Part shown: positions 25,033-36,762 of the stretch, in pieces | Layout: every line of letters starts with the position of its first letter | Numbering within the stretch: the stretch's first letter is position 1 | Assembly (NCBI GenBank): GCA_029891385.1 | Contig: CM057235.1 | Location: 12,860,001 to 12,924,000, forward strand | From: Erythroxylum novogranatense | Lineage: Eukaryota; Streptophyta; Magnoliopsida; Malpighiales; Erythroxylaceae | DNA length: 64,000 nt | Direction: 5' to 3' | Notes under the pieces: generated by a model | Seen by the model: only the letters and a program-made list of their open reading frames with translations | What the model was told of the DNA's origin: nothing | The model's database searches: none | Position numbers and translations under genes: made by a program

Positions 25033-25250
25033 AGAACAGATGAATGGAAAAGACAAATGGATCAGATGAATGGAATAGACAAATGAATCTGACAAAGGGA
25101 TTCAGTCTAAGATGAATCTGATGAAGGGATTCAGTCTAAGATGAATCTGACAAAGGGATTCAGTCTAAGATGAATCTGATGAAGGGATTCAGTCTAAGAT
25201 GAATCTGACGAAGTGATTCGGTCTAAGATGAATCTGACGAAGGGATTTCT
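25033..25250. repeat. 29-bp tandem repeat in M2 LTR
   Basis: About five units of 29 bp (core GAATCTGACGAAGGGATTCA, also with TGATGAAGG or TGACAAAGG) lie at about 25087-25245, preceded by a shorter GATCAGATGAATGG repeat. The GATCAGATGAATGG part is split across the nested LTR: its other half is at 16910-17008. The frame starting at 25213 is not a gene. Confidence 0.85.
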
Positions 25251-25851
25251 ACAGGGTCTTACTCATATCACCAAAAGTTCTAAATCACTAACTACACTCT
25301 CTAAAACATCTCCAATGGTTCCTATATCCATTCTAACATCATGTTCACTCATCATCTCCCCAAATTCACTTCTTCTAATGCAATATCACTTCTTAAACAT
25401 TCAATTACCAAATTTATTGCATTAAAGTCCCTGATCTCAGCTCAATTGATTCATCACATGTAACCAATTCTCATCTTTCACTATAGCTATTCTATATGCA
25501 TCCTATGCAACATCACCACTTATAGTGATCATATCTCTTAACTCCGATATCCAAAAATTTCATACTTTATATCATTGGAAAGTTAGAAAGATAAGCTATA
25601 ACTTTTATGATGAAAACTTTGGCTAATTTAATCTAGATTAATATAGATTTTTCCTTGAATTTAGAACACAAATTTTAACCCTATGGAAGACTTCAATTTT
25701 ACATTGTACAAGCTTGGAATGTCTTGAGCATAACCATTCAACTACCAATATTATTTCACTAAACTCTCTAATCTCTACTAATTTGACTCATCACTTATAA
25801 CTAATTCTCATCATTTATAATGCCTATTTTTCTTGTCCATAACATCTCACT

Positions 25852-25852
<1 letters not shown>

Positions 25853-25883
<31 letters not shown>
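25853..25883. repeat. (GT)n microsatellite
   Basis: An uninterrupted GT run of about 15 units lies in the M2 LTR. The M3 LTR has a TA run at the same place (58058-58076), so this is a shared unstable dinucleotide site. Confidence 0.95.
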
Positions 25884-25885
<2 letters not shown>

Positions 25886-27650
25886 CAAAAATCAGCATCT
25901 CAAGTTGATAACTTCTTTAAATATACCTAATTTCAATTCAACATCATCCATACACAATTTATATTTCATTAATAACAAAAATAGGAGTTTACAAAGCTTT
26001 AATAGCATTCCAAGCCACATTACATCATTGCTATCAAAATCCAAAATATAAAAGATACCAAACCCAATAATTCTTCAAATGCATCTAAAGTCTTACTTTT
26101 ACAAAATCTAACTTAATTTATAAAAACATTGCAAAAGTAGAATGATGCCTCAACTCTTAGTTACTCGATCTCATTTTCCTCACCTGAAGATGGGACGAAA
26201 ACGGGGTGAGCTTGAAAGCTCGTGGGTAACAGTTTATAATGAAAAAAAAAAGCAAAACCTTTGAAAACATTCACTTGTCATAGAAAATTCTCATTGAGTT
26301 CATAAAACACATGATTCTTAAGTTTTCAACCAAATTCACAATAAGACAAATCATATATACATCAATCTTGTCAACATATCATGAGCATATAAGCACATCA
26401 AAATGGTTTGGGTAGGTCCAAAAACAGAACATATTATACATTTCCACATAATGGTCTGGCGTAACCGTGAATAGAACGTACTATCACAATCCCACATAGT
26501 GGTCACGCGTAGCCGTGAACTTATAGGAGTCCATGAAGGAGCTCTATACCACTAACAGGCAGGTGGGAGAAGCCTTTTTTCAAAATACACTTGACTTAAC
26601 TTAGGGGACCACCACAAACCCGCATAATTGCCCAAAATGACACATTTTGGAAACTTGTTTTTTATGAGCATGAAATATTTCAAAAACCATTTCTGAAAAC
26701 GTGATTTTATAAACATGTATCTTTTCAAAAAGAATCATTTTAAAAGTCTTTTCATAAATCATCAACACAATTCATATATCAAACATATAACAATTTCACA
26801 ATCCATTCAATAAGCAATAAATGCAATAGATATAATGCAATTGAAATCATTAAACTTCCTTGATTCAAAGAAAATATTTAGTGGCTTATTTACTTTATTA
26901 TAAACATGTACCCACCTTGAATTCCTTACTTAAAGACTTGCTTAAAATGCCTCTCCTCTTGCTCCTCTTGCCTTTCTTCATTTCCTTCATCAATGGCAAA
27001 ACCCCATTCAATAAGAATCCAATTAAAAATCCCACAATGCAAAATCACTAAAATTGATTTTAGAATACTTAAACCCATGCATTTTTTAAACTCCATGAAC
27101 TAAAACCCTTTCAAAATCCAAAAGATTCAAAATGATCTTACCTTGATTCTTCACCAAATGAAGAGTTTCTTCACTCTAATGAAAGCTCTTCTCTTCCTCT
27201 TCCTCTTTCTCTTCTTGAACCACCTTAAAATCTCTCTTGAAGGCTAAGAAAAATCGAAACCTAGCTAATTTTCTCTTCTTTTCTCTCTTCTCCACCAAAA
27301 CTTTCTTCTGCTCTCTTTGTTTTCGTATTTCTCTTCTTTCTCTCCCTCAAATCACACTTTTCCCTTCTTAAAAAAAAGAAAACATTTTTTCTTCCATTTC
27401 TACCCTTGATGAGTGTGCAAAGTCCATTTTGCCCTTCCTTATAAGCCTTATGTCTTTTATGTTTAAGTGTCTTGCCAAAAATACTCTTAAACATTCTTAT
27501 AACCTTAACACTTTAATTTTCATTAACCCATGCAATAAATCCTACTAACTTTGATATAATTAAAAAAAATTCCAAAATGATTAATCTATCAAAACCTTAA
27601 AAATTATTTAAACCATGCTTAACTCACAAGAAAATTTTCGGGGGCCAACA

Positions 27651-28317
27651 ATTTCATTGTTGAAGTTTTTTGTATTATTGAGTTTTAGGTTATTTTTGTC
27701 ACGGCGTGCATTCCACATTGCTGCAGTGAAACACCCCTGTTTCTTCTTATTTTCTCTCTGGTTATTTTTTTTCCATGGAAACAATAGAAATCTGTGCATG
27801 CAATTACCACCCTAACCCTATCTTTCATTAACCATTAATCTTCCTTCTATCATTTTCGTCTTTTCACACCACTCTTCCTTTGACCATTCGACTTCCCCCC
27901 CTCGGTTTACATACCAAATACACACAAATATGCACCTTCCCTCATCTCCCTCTTCACGATTTCCCCTTTTCTTTCGTCTCCCACTCTGTTTTGTTGTAGT
28001 TTTCTTCCTCCTCTCGATAAGTCTCTTCTCTTCTGTTTCCATTTCCTTTTATTTCATTCTTTTAGGGTTTCGTTGTGGCACTATGTGTGATTTCGCTGCA
28101 GAACGATGGAGAGATTTTGCCATGGAACACAAGAATGTTTTTTTCACCGAGGCACAAATGTCTGATTTCTCCGCGGTGAAACTACTAATTTTTTCGTGGC
28201 GAAGAAATGATGTCACTGCCAAAAAGGATTGATTTTGCCGCAGCGAACCATGTTAACTTGCTTGTTTAACCTTTGTTTGTTTCTTTAGTTTATTTATTGT
28301 GTGTTCTCTCTGCAGGG
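27651..28317 (+). mobile_element. Continuation of the Athila-like locus, leader sequence
   Basis: This stretch is the right flank of the M2 insertion, so it belongs to the same older locus as 15899-16221. It has no gene. CT-rich tracts (27840-28060) and phrases such as TTTGCCATGG near 28120 resemble the leader before A1 gag at 12880-12950. It probably includes an LTR/leader boundary that I could not place. The purine-rich minus-strand frame 27818-28042 is a composition artefact. Confidence 0.4.
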
Positions 28318-29182
28318 AAATGCCTCCAACTAAAAATCTTGGACTTCCCATTGAGTCTGACTTCCCTATTAAAAACTTTGCATTTGAGGAACTCTATACA
28401 AAAATTGATGCTAGACCTATAATTAAAGAGCGTCCTTTTCCTCTTACCCCCCAAACAATCCCTTTGTCCAACAACTCCATGCCTTACAATTAACTAGTCT
28501 AGTTTAGCCGCGTACCCTAGGAAATGACAAGTTCGTTCGTCATTTTTACACCTATGCCCTATTCCACAACCGACTTGCCATTCATTTCTCAAGGTATTAT
28601 AGAACCACATGCCTTTACTACAACCGCTATCTGCTGCCATTACGATCTTCACCCTTGTCACCACTGCCACTACGACTAGTTAATTCATAACTACCCTATG
28701 GCGGATGTTGCCTGCACCCTCAGTCAAGATGGCATTGATTGGCATCGACCACGCAACGCCAAGCACTACCTTAAATGCTCTGAGTTGAGGCTAGAGGCTC
28801 GTCCTTGGCTGCACTTAGTTTGCAACAACATCCTCGTCACCCTCCATCTTATGTACGTCACCAAATGCCAAGCCTTTTACATCTACCTCCTGATGATCGG
28901 GCATCCGGTCAATATAACTGAAGATAGCTCCACCCTCCATGACTCCATCTAAACAGCCAAATTCACTATCGCCATAATCTTCCCCACCTCGTATCTGACA
29001 TTTTTCATACCCACAACGTCTCTGAGTAAGATAACGATAGGTATTTTGACCCAGCCCCCTCCTTCACGTACGATCGCCTTAAGCAACCTGACCTACACCC
29101 ACCACCTTCTCCCCCACCTATTTCTGATCTCAATGTAGCCCCAAGCTACCCAACCCGAGAAGTCCCTGTGCCTGTCACCTTA
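28318..29182 (+). pseudogene. Athila-associated plant transposon protein, decayed
   Basis: It starts at ATG 28320 after TGCAGGGAA. The first frame includes FAFEELYTKIDARPIIKERP, then a stop, then VRHFYTYALFHNRLAIHF in another frame. A third frame at 28698-28952 reads ELRLEARPWLHLVCNNILVT, followed by an AF-IYLLMIGHPVNI block. Together these resemble the family usually annotated as putative plant transposon protein, found in Athila-like elements. Its function is unknown. The segment then becomes proline-rich and is cut by the inverted-repeat element at 29183. Sequence after 29928 (FETFAGKINGFFVERY, then acidic residues) is probably its end. Family assignment is by eye from the conserved Arg-x-Trp pattern. 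Confidence 0.6.
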
Positions 29183-29928
29183 TGTTGGGTTTGGTTACTG
29201 TCTCTGTCGATGGAGACAGATAACAAAACAAAAAAATCCTGTGCCTCGCAGTGTTTGATTACTTACCCAACTTACTTTTGTACTGACTCCAAATCACAAA
29301 AACATTAATTTTTTATTCCTTCCAAAATTGTAGGACAAGATTTCTTGTCCCTGTGACAGAAACAAAACACAAAAACAACTTCCAGAAACACCCCTCCCTC
29401 CACAACTTCCAGAAATAATAACTCATTTCATTTAATTTTTAGGTTTCTCATTTCATTAAATATTTAGGTTTCTCATTTTATTTCATCGAAATTAAAAAAT
29501 AAAAATACAATTAAAATAAAAATTGATATAATTATAAAAAAATTTAACGTAATTCATTTTATTTTTAACTTGTACGAATTTTTTGCTATTTAATAGCTTA
29601 TTTCATTAAATCTTTATGTTACTCATTTTTAAATTCCTTATTTATAGATACAATTAAATTACTAATACAAATCATTCATTTTAAAATAATCAATGAATTA
29701 CATATTTTCAATTATATTACACTGCAGGGGTACTTTGGTCATTGATACTATTTTTTATATTTTGTCAACTGCAACCAAATGCATTTCTGTCCTCGAGGTG
29801 AATGTAGTTTTGTCTGTTTTGTCCATCACAACCAAACACCTCACTGTCTCCAAATTTTGTTATGTTCTGTCTCCAAATTTTTGTTTCATTCTGTCTTAGC
29901 GTATGGATCACAGTAACCATATGCAACA
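29183..29928. mobile_element. MITE-like inverted-repeat element
   Basis: A 746-bp element without coding capacity has imperfect terminal inverted repeats of about 50 bp: the left end reads TGTTGGGTTTGGTTACTGT, and the right end, reverse-complemented, reads TGTTGCATATGGTTACTGT. Both ends continue into matching GACAGA and AAACAAAAA words. It interrupts the decayed frame at 28318-30100. Flanking trinucleotides TTA and TTC are only a partial match, so the superfamily stays open (PIF/Harbinger or hAT are possible). Confidence 0.6.
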
Positions 29929-30341
29929 TTCGAGACCTTTGCGGGCAAGATCAATGGATTTTTTGTTGAGCGCTATCAACTCCATGTTATCTATGATCGA
30001 GACCTGTGTTATCGATGTCACATGGATGCCTTACTAGCCGAGTGCTTACACTTCCAATTGCCCTCTGATGAGGATGAATCGATGCCCGACGTTGGTACAT
30101 TTGGGGCATCTGGAGCAGGCCCATCTGTGTTGTTGTTTTATTTTTTAGTCTTTATGTTTTTATTCTTGAGTGTATTGGATAATTAGTTAGCTTTTCTGAT
30201 GTATTTTCCTTGGCTTGTACTGACCATTGTGGATACTATCACTTATTTTATTGGTTATTCCTAGCCCTGTTGTTTTGCTAATTCTCCTTGTGTTTGATTG
30301 CCCTCTATACTTTATCTTTCTATTACTCTCTGTTTATATTC
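29929..30341 (+). pseudogene. Remainder of the Athila-associated frame and its 3' flank
   Basis: The first 170 bases can be read as FETFAGKINGFFVERYQLHV, then HMDALLAECLHFQLPSDEDE and a short acidic tail, consistent with the C-terminal end of the frame broken by the MITE-like element. From 30130 the sequence is T-rich and non-coding up to the P1 LTR at 30342. Confidence 0.45.
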
Positions 30342-31079
30342 TGTTGGACCCCGAACTTTTCTTAGAAGACTAGAACTAATAAACGAGAAATGTGGATAGT
30401 TTCATATTTTGGTTTCGTGCTTTTAGTGGATAAGAAATTCTAAATGGGAAGAATTAAGGTGATAGTTAGAAGTAGAATTAAAGAAAAAACGAAATTGAAT
30501 ATGTGTAGTAAGTTTATGGAGAATATGTACATATATGTATGTTCTTTTATTGGTGTTCATGATTAATCATGGACTATATTTTCTTTGGATGATATTGATT
30601 TCAAATGGAGTTGGGAATGAGGAGTAAATGAAGTAGAAAAGGTGATTTCATATGAGTTATGTTAAGGAAAGAATATGAAACAAAATGGGTGGTTGATCTG
30701 GAAAATATTCTAGAGGTATGCTTCAGTCTTTTAGCCACAACTTTTTCTCTAGTTATCCAAACTAGATGATTTTTTATTTGGATTAAACTAGAAACATATG
30801 ACTACATTTCTTATGAAAACATTGATTTTAAATTCTATCTTTAAAAATCTCAAAATTTGTCATAAAGTTGAGAACTGGGTGTAGTATATTGGTGGATGAA
30901 TGTAAAATTTGTGTTCTGAATTCGAGGGAAATTTTGCATTTGTTCTAGGATAAATTAGAGAAAGGTGTCTTCTAAAAAGTTGTAGACTATCTTTTTATCT
31001 TTCCAATGATATATAGTACGGAATTTTTGGACTTTGGAATCAAAATTTATGGTCCTTATAAGGGAAGATGTATCTCCTA

Positions 31080-31400
31080 CTTTTTCTCTTCTTTTGTGTT
31101 TTTTTTCTTCGGTGTTTTGTTTCTTTTGTGATGATGTGTTATCTATGATGATGTTTCATCTGTGTTTTGCTTCTTCTGTGATGACATGTCGTCTATGTTT
31201 TGCTTTTTTGTGATGATGTGTATTCTGTGATGACGTGTCGTCTGTGTTTTGCTTCAATTGTGATGATGTGTCATCTGTAATGATGTGTCATCTATGTTTT
31301 ACTCCTTCTATGATGACGTGTCATCTGTGTTTTGCTTCTTCTCTGATGATGTGCCTTCTGTGATGACGTGTCTTCTATGTTTTGCTTCTTCTATATTTGA
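31080..31400. repeat. TGATGACGTGTC minisatellite in P1 5' LTR
   Basis: Irregular tandem units of TTTTGCTTCTTCTGTGATGA followed by CGTGTC-type words occupy this stretch. It is in effect the opposite-strand form of the array at 18480-19253 and has a counterpart at 44310-44600. Confidence 0.85.
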
Positions 31401-32135
31401 CCTTTTGCTTTTTCATTTGGTTTCGTCTATACCTATTTTCTGCTCCATTTTTTACCCTTCAAATGATAGAATTTATCTTCAAAATCTGCATAAAAGTTGT
31501 AGATATTGAAGTCCTCTTTCGAACCATCTAAAGAACACACAAATCTTATATATGTAGGGAAAGTTATGGCAATTTTCCCCATTTGTTTGCTTTTTTCCAT
31601 TCGTCTGCTTTTTCATTTGGTTTCGTTTGTACCTCTCATCTGTTCCATTTTTGACCCCTTATAAAATCGAATCTATCTTTAAGGTCTTCATAAAATTTGT
31701 AGATATTAAAGTCCTCTTTTGAACCATCCAAACAACACACAAATCTGATATCTGTAGGGAAAGTTATGGTAATTTTCCCATTCATCTGCTTTTTCCCATT
31801 CGTCTGCTTTTTTATTTGGTTTCATCTATACCTATCTTCTGCTCCTATTTTGACCTTTCAAAAGAGAGAATCTGTCTTTAAGATCTCTATGAAAGTTGTA
31901 TATCTTGAAGTCCTCTTTTGAACCATCCAAAGAACACACAAATCCGATATCTGTATGGAAAGTTATGGCAATTTTCCCCATTTGTCTGTTTTTTCCCATT
32001 CGTCTACTTTTGTCTTTGTCTGGTCCATTTTTTACCCTTGAGATGATAAAATCTGACCTCAAGGTCTTCTTGAAAGTTGTAGATCTCAAGATACTCTTTG
32101 AAATCATCCTAAGATGATCTTAATCCGACATCTGT
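31400..32135. repeat. ~198-bp tandem array in P1 5' LTR
   Basis: Three to four diverged copies of a unit of about 198 bp are marked by GGGAAAGTTATGG-type words near 31558, 31757 and 31958 and by CTTCATAAAAGTTGTAGAT-type words. The same array lies at 44600-45350 in the other LTR. Confidence 0.85.
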
Positions 32136-32391
32136 AGAGAGAGATTATATGCTTTGTTTGGACGAGAGAGGAACCGTTTTGTAGTCACATGCACATCGAC
32201 GTAAAGCCTTTTCCTAGCTACCCGCTTGTGGCCCACAAGATCCAAAAAATAGACTCGTTTTGTTCACAAAGTAAACCTCAGTTTCTCTATTTTGTTCCAC
32301 AAAACCCTCGAGTCATTTGTTGTACATTGCATCTTTAAATGATCAAGAATGGTGCATAATTGCTTGAATAAAGTATAAATTCTAGAATTGC

Positions 32392-32775
<384 letters not shown>

Positions 32776-33281
32776 CATATGCTTGACTTTGGGTCAATTA
32801 CCAATGGCTATGAATATATTAGCCACTGAGCTGTGTAGCTCAGCCCACGCTTCCCTCCTCAGGTACAGAAAGAGAACATTAGCGATCCTTGCAAGGCATT
32901 GGAACTCCAAGATAGTTAAAGATTTTTGTAATTGAGTTAGTTCAGGATTTTTGTATTTTAGAATCATCTGAAGCATAAACATTCAACTGTATCATGTGTA
33001 TTTTGTATTTATATTTGTATTAAGGAAAAGGGGTAGTTTTTGAAATGTAAAGATATTATGAAAACAAACATTGAGTTCTGTATTGGGCCCAAGTGATTAC
33101 TCAAACTCTGATGTGTTCAATAATGTTTGCATCTTTGTGACTTTAATTGTTTTAAATAAATCGGGCCATTTTGATTATCAAATTTTCCATATATACATTA
33201 TTGTTTAAAAAAAATTTGTAATGAGTTTCGATCGTTAAATGTCTCTGAATGCTGGCTCCGGAAGCAGGGTCCAGCATTGTT

Positions 33282-33298
33282 TGGTATCAGAGCCTAGG
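33282..33298 (+). other. P1 primer binding site
   Basis: TGGTATCAGAGCCTAGG matches the initiator Met-tRNA 3' end and lies six bases after the LTR end, fixing P1 orientation as plus. Confidence 0.9.
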
Positions 33299-35067
33299 TT
33301 TTTCCTAGGTTTATAATGCATTATGGGATCAATTGTGTGCTATATGATTTATTGTTGTATTGTGAATTGATGTGTTGCATTAAGTGACATGCATATCATG
33401 CATACATATGGGAAATAAGATTAAAATGAAAGTAAGCTGAAAGATGGTGTCTTATCAAAGGAGTAAAATGCCACCTCGTAAAAGAATACAAGGAGTTTTG
33501 CAAGGATCTGTTGCACCTGATTTCTCACCATTAGAGAAGGGTATTGATGAGTATAGAATCCCGGTAATTGCAACTGCATGAGTCACATGTATGAACTTCT
33601 GTTAAGAGTTTAGACTAGTAGAAATGATGAGAAGAATGGTGTTTGGTTAGAGTGTAAGATGAGGAAAGTTTGTGGATATTTAGAAATAAGAAATATGGTG
33701 TAGTCTGATATATAGATGCAGTATCTGTGGTTGTGTCAGTGAATAAACTAACAGAATTTCGTGAGGATATGTACTTGAATTGATACGGATGTGAAAATAT
33801 TTTCATGAATTGACTGAAGAAGAGATAGAGATAGGGTGAAAACGACAAGATTTAAGGTGTACAAGCAAAGTAGAATTGAAAGGTTGAACTCGGAATTTAT
33901 GATCAAGTATAAGATTGTATTAGTGAATTTGAAATTTGAATTTCAATATGGCTATATGTTTATGCTCCTAAACTGATTAAAAATGTATGTATGGAAAGTG
34001 AAACAAAGGATAGTGATATATGTAGAGGTTCTAAAGGTTATGTCGACTAGTTATTATGAGTGCATATTTGATAATGTGGTTAAATTGGTGAATAATATGA
34101 TTGAGTACAAATGAGACCTATATTTGGATATGGATAGGAGATAATCAATGATCACTATAGTTAAAGATTATGAAACGAATCAGAGTAACGAGATGGAAGT
34201 ATAGTATAGATGATTGTAGCAAGAAATCTTCTTTCAAAGAAGAAATTTTTTTGAATTAGGTTAAGCAGATCAGGTAGTTTATATTAAGAATGATCAATAA
34301 AAGAACCAATCAGAGATGAATATGTAATGAATTAGAATTAGAAGTAAATATTGGAGTTCTATCCCTAGTGGAGACTCAAGCATAACAGGTAGAGTATGCT
34401 ACTGTGAATGTATGTATTATTTTATGAAAAGTATCCAACTACAAAAGTGGATTTTAGGAAATTAAGATAACACTATTGCTAATGTGAGGAGAACTTAGAT
34501 CTACATTATATTCTATGAGAATATACGAAGGAGATATAAATTAGATTTTGATGAATGTGTTACCAAAGCAGGAAGTTAAGTTACAAATAAATTGTAATGT
34601 GAGGAGAAACTAGTATGAATGAGCAAACATTAGAATAAATCAATGTGAAATATGAGGAAGTCTAAAGAATGGAGAAGATCATTTAAGAAAGGTCAGTCAA
34701 TTGGGAAATTGTAAATAACGCGAGATAATGTTACCTCATCGAGGAATTAGTTATTTAAGGAATTAGGAGAGCTAATCATGGGCATATGGAGTTTGATAAA
34801 TAATTGTTTGAGTTACCAATTTCCCCAATAGTACCATGGTATTGAAGATTAAGGTGATCCAAACAAAATTTGATGATGTATTAAAGGTATTAAAGGTATT
34901 CGAAAATTTGAGAAGAATAATTTGAATACATGAAGAGAAACGTGTAATGCGTATGAGTAATGAAAGTAAAGAAAATTTTGAGGAATTATACTGATATTAA
35001 TTATATCGTGTGGATTTGGAGATTCCATAATATGCAATGATATTATATAAGAGCCTTTGATAAACCA

Positions 35068-35373
35068 ATGCAGCAGGATAAAGTGATTTCATATGTATAG
35101 AGACAACTAAAGTCCCATGAGATGATTATTCAATACATGATTTAGAGCTACTATAGTAGTGATTGTTTGGAAGTTTGGAGACAATATATAAAAAGGAATA
35201 TCTGGGATGTATATATAGAAGTACAGATCATAAAAGTTTGAGGCAATCACTAAATTGAGAGAATTGAATATGAAACCGAGAAGATTGATATAAATATCGA
35301 AAGACCATGATTGTACAAGTGAGAAATTTCAAGTAAGGCTACGTGTTATATCAGATACCTTAAGCAGAAATTC
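35068..35373 (+). pseudogene. P1 RNase H remnant
   Basis: Read across frames, MQQDKVISYV, then RQLKSHE, a degraded YTDHKSL segment and the ending VSDTLSRN follow the layout of Ty3/gypsy RNase H, where the ending is usually VADALSRK. Stops (TAG within the usual YASRQL) and frameshifts destroy it. In the intact protein this domain removes the RNA strand during reverse transcription. Confidence 0.8.
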
Positions 35374-36074
35374 AATATTGAGGATTATCAAAACTAGAGT
35401 AAAAATAAGCATAGAATGTGGGGCTTAGTTTATCCCAAATTGAGGATTCAGAAATTGCGAATCTGAATGAGGGATTGAAAATAGATTTAAATTTTGGGTT
35501 CAAATAGGAAGAATGATGCATTGTGATTGAAATAAGAAGTATACGTACCAATAAAGATAATTGAACAAAGAGACTGTTAGAAGGGCATAAATAACTACCT
35601 ATGATATTCATCCTAGTGGGAACATACTGAGACAACGTTTGATGGTTAAAGAGGTAGAAGCAAAAGATGAAATGTTTCTAAGAGTGCCACCTTCTCAAGG
35701 TGTGCTTAGATTGAGTGCAAATGTGCTCAGGCTAAGATAAAGAATCAACTAAGCTTGAATTTTAGGTCCAAATAAAGATATTGAGAATCGGACCATTGAC
35801 TTGTGAGTTAGTATTACCAGCAGAGATGTCTTCGGTTCGTAATGTGAGTATGTTAAGAGATATCAACATGATCTGATGTTGATGTTTAAGAAAGTGAATG
35901 ATTAAATGAGTGATTGAAAGATCGAGTGAATCTTTTGACTATGATCATTTGAAAGAAATTATTCAAGTGAAGAAGTTCCTAGAAAGACTGAGGAAAACAT
36001 AAGACGACGTTACCTCCATTTGGTTGATCACTCAGGTAAGAATTTCGGTAAGAATTTCGAGGACGAAATTCTTT

Positions 36075-36085
36075 AAGGGGGAGAG
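36075..36085 (+). other. P1 polypurine tract
   Basis: AAGGGGGAGAG lies directly before the 3' LTR start at 36087 and after the GAATTTCGAGGACGAAATTC motif that marks the end of plant gypsy coding regions. Confidence 0.9.
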
Positions 36086-36762
36086 TTGTTAGACCCCGAA
36101 CTTTTCTTAGAAGACTAAAATTAATAAATGAGAAATGTGGATAGGTTCATATTTTGCTTTGGTGCTTTTAGTGGATAAGAGATTTCGAAATGGGAAGAAT
36201 TAAGGTGAAAGTTAGAAGTAGAATGAAAGCAAAAATGAAATTAAATTTGTGCAGTAAGTTGATGGAGAATATGTACATATGTGTATGTTTTGTTATTGGT
36301 GTTCATGATTAATCATGGACTATATTTTCTTTGGATGATATTGATTTTAAATGGAGTTAAGAATGAGGAGTAAATGAAGTAAAAAAGGTGATCTTGGTAT
36401 AAGTTATGTTAAGGAAAGAATGTGAAACAAAATGGGTGGTTGATTTGAAAAATATTCTCGAGGTATGCTTCAGTCTTTTAACCACAACTTTTTCTCTAGT
36501 TATCCAAACGAGATGATTATTAATTTGGATTAAATTAGAAACATATGGATACATTTCTTATTAAGACATTAAATTTAAAATATGTCTTTAAGAATCTCAA
36601 AATTTGTCATGAAGTTGAGAACTGGGTGTAATACATTGGTGGATGAATGTAAAATTCGTGTTCTAAATTCAAGGGCAATTCTGGATTTGTTTTAGGCTAA
36701 ATTAGAGAAAGGTGTCTTCTAAACAGTTGTAGATTATCTTTTTATCTTTCCAACGATATATG

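Larger units (their letters stand above)
16222..27650 (-). mobile_element. M2 solo LTR, interrupted
   Basis: This minus-strand gypsy LTR starts TATTGGGAACCCG and ends CGGGGGCCAACA on the plus strand; read on the minus strand it begins TGTTGGCCCCCG. The flanks ATTTT (16217-16221) and ATTTC (27651-27655) match at four of five bases, consistent with a target duplication. Without the nested 17004-25032 block it is about 3.4 kb. Neither a primer site nor a polypurine tract adjoins it, so it is a solo LTR. Its right part (25730-27650) is closely similar to the M3 LTR at 57970-59773. Confidence 0.75.
33277..36086 (+). pseudogene. P1 internal region, decayed Ty3/gypsy gag-pol
   Basis: No long frame survives, but traces remain in the normal order. 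A gag start is readable near 33444-33540 (MPPRKRIQG). RNase H is at about 35068-35373, and an integrase C-terminal part at about 35665-35890 contains MFLRVPPSQGVLRL and LVLPAEMSSVRNVSMLR in shifting frames. That combination is typical of the Tekay/Del group of plant gypsy elements; no chromodomain is readable. The region is 2.8 kb, so large deletions as well as point decay have occurred. Its 34340-34450 part resembles the interior of M3 in reverse complement. Confidence 0.8.

Noticed and set aside
27818..28042. Lys/Glu/Arg-rich minus-strand frame
   Set aside because: It comes from a CT-rich tract in element leader sequence and is not protein-like beyond composition.
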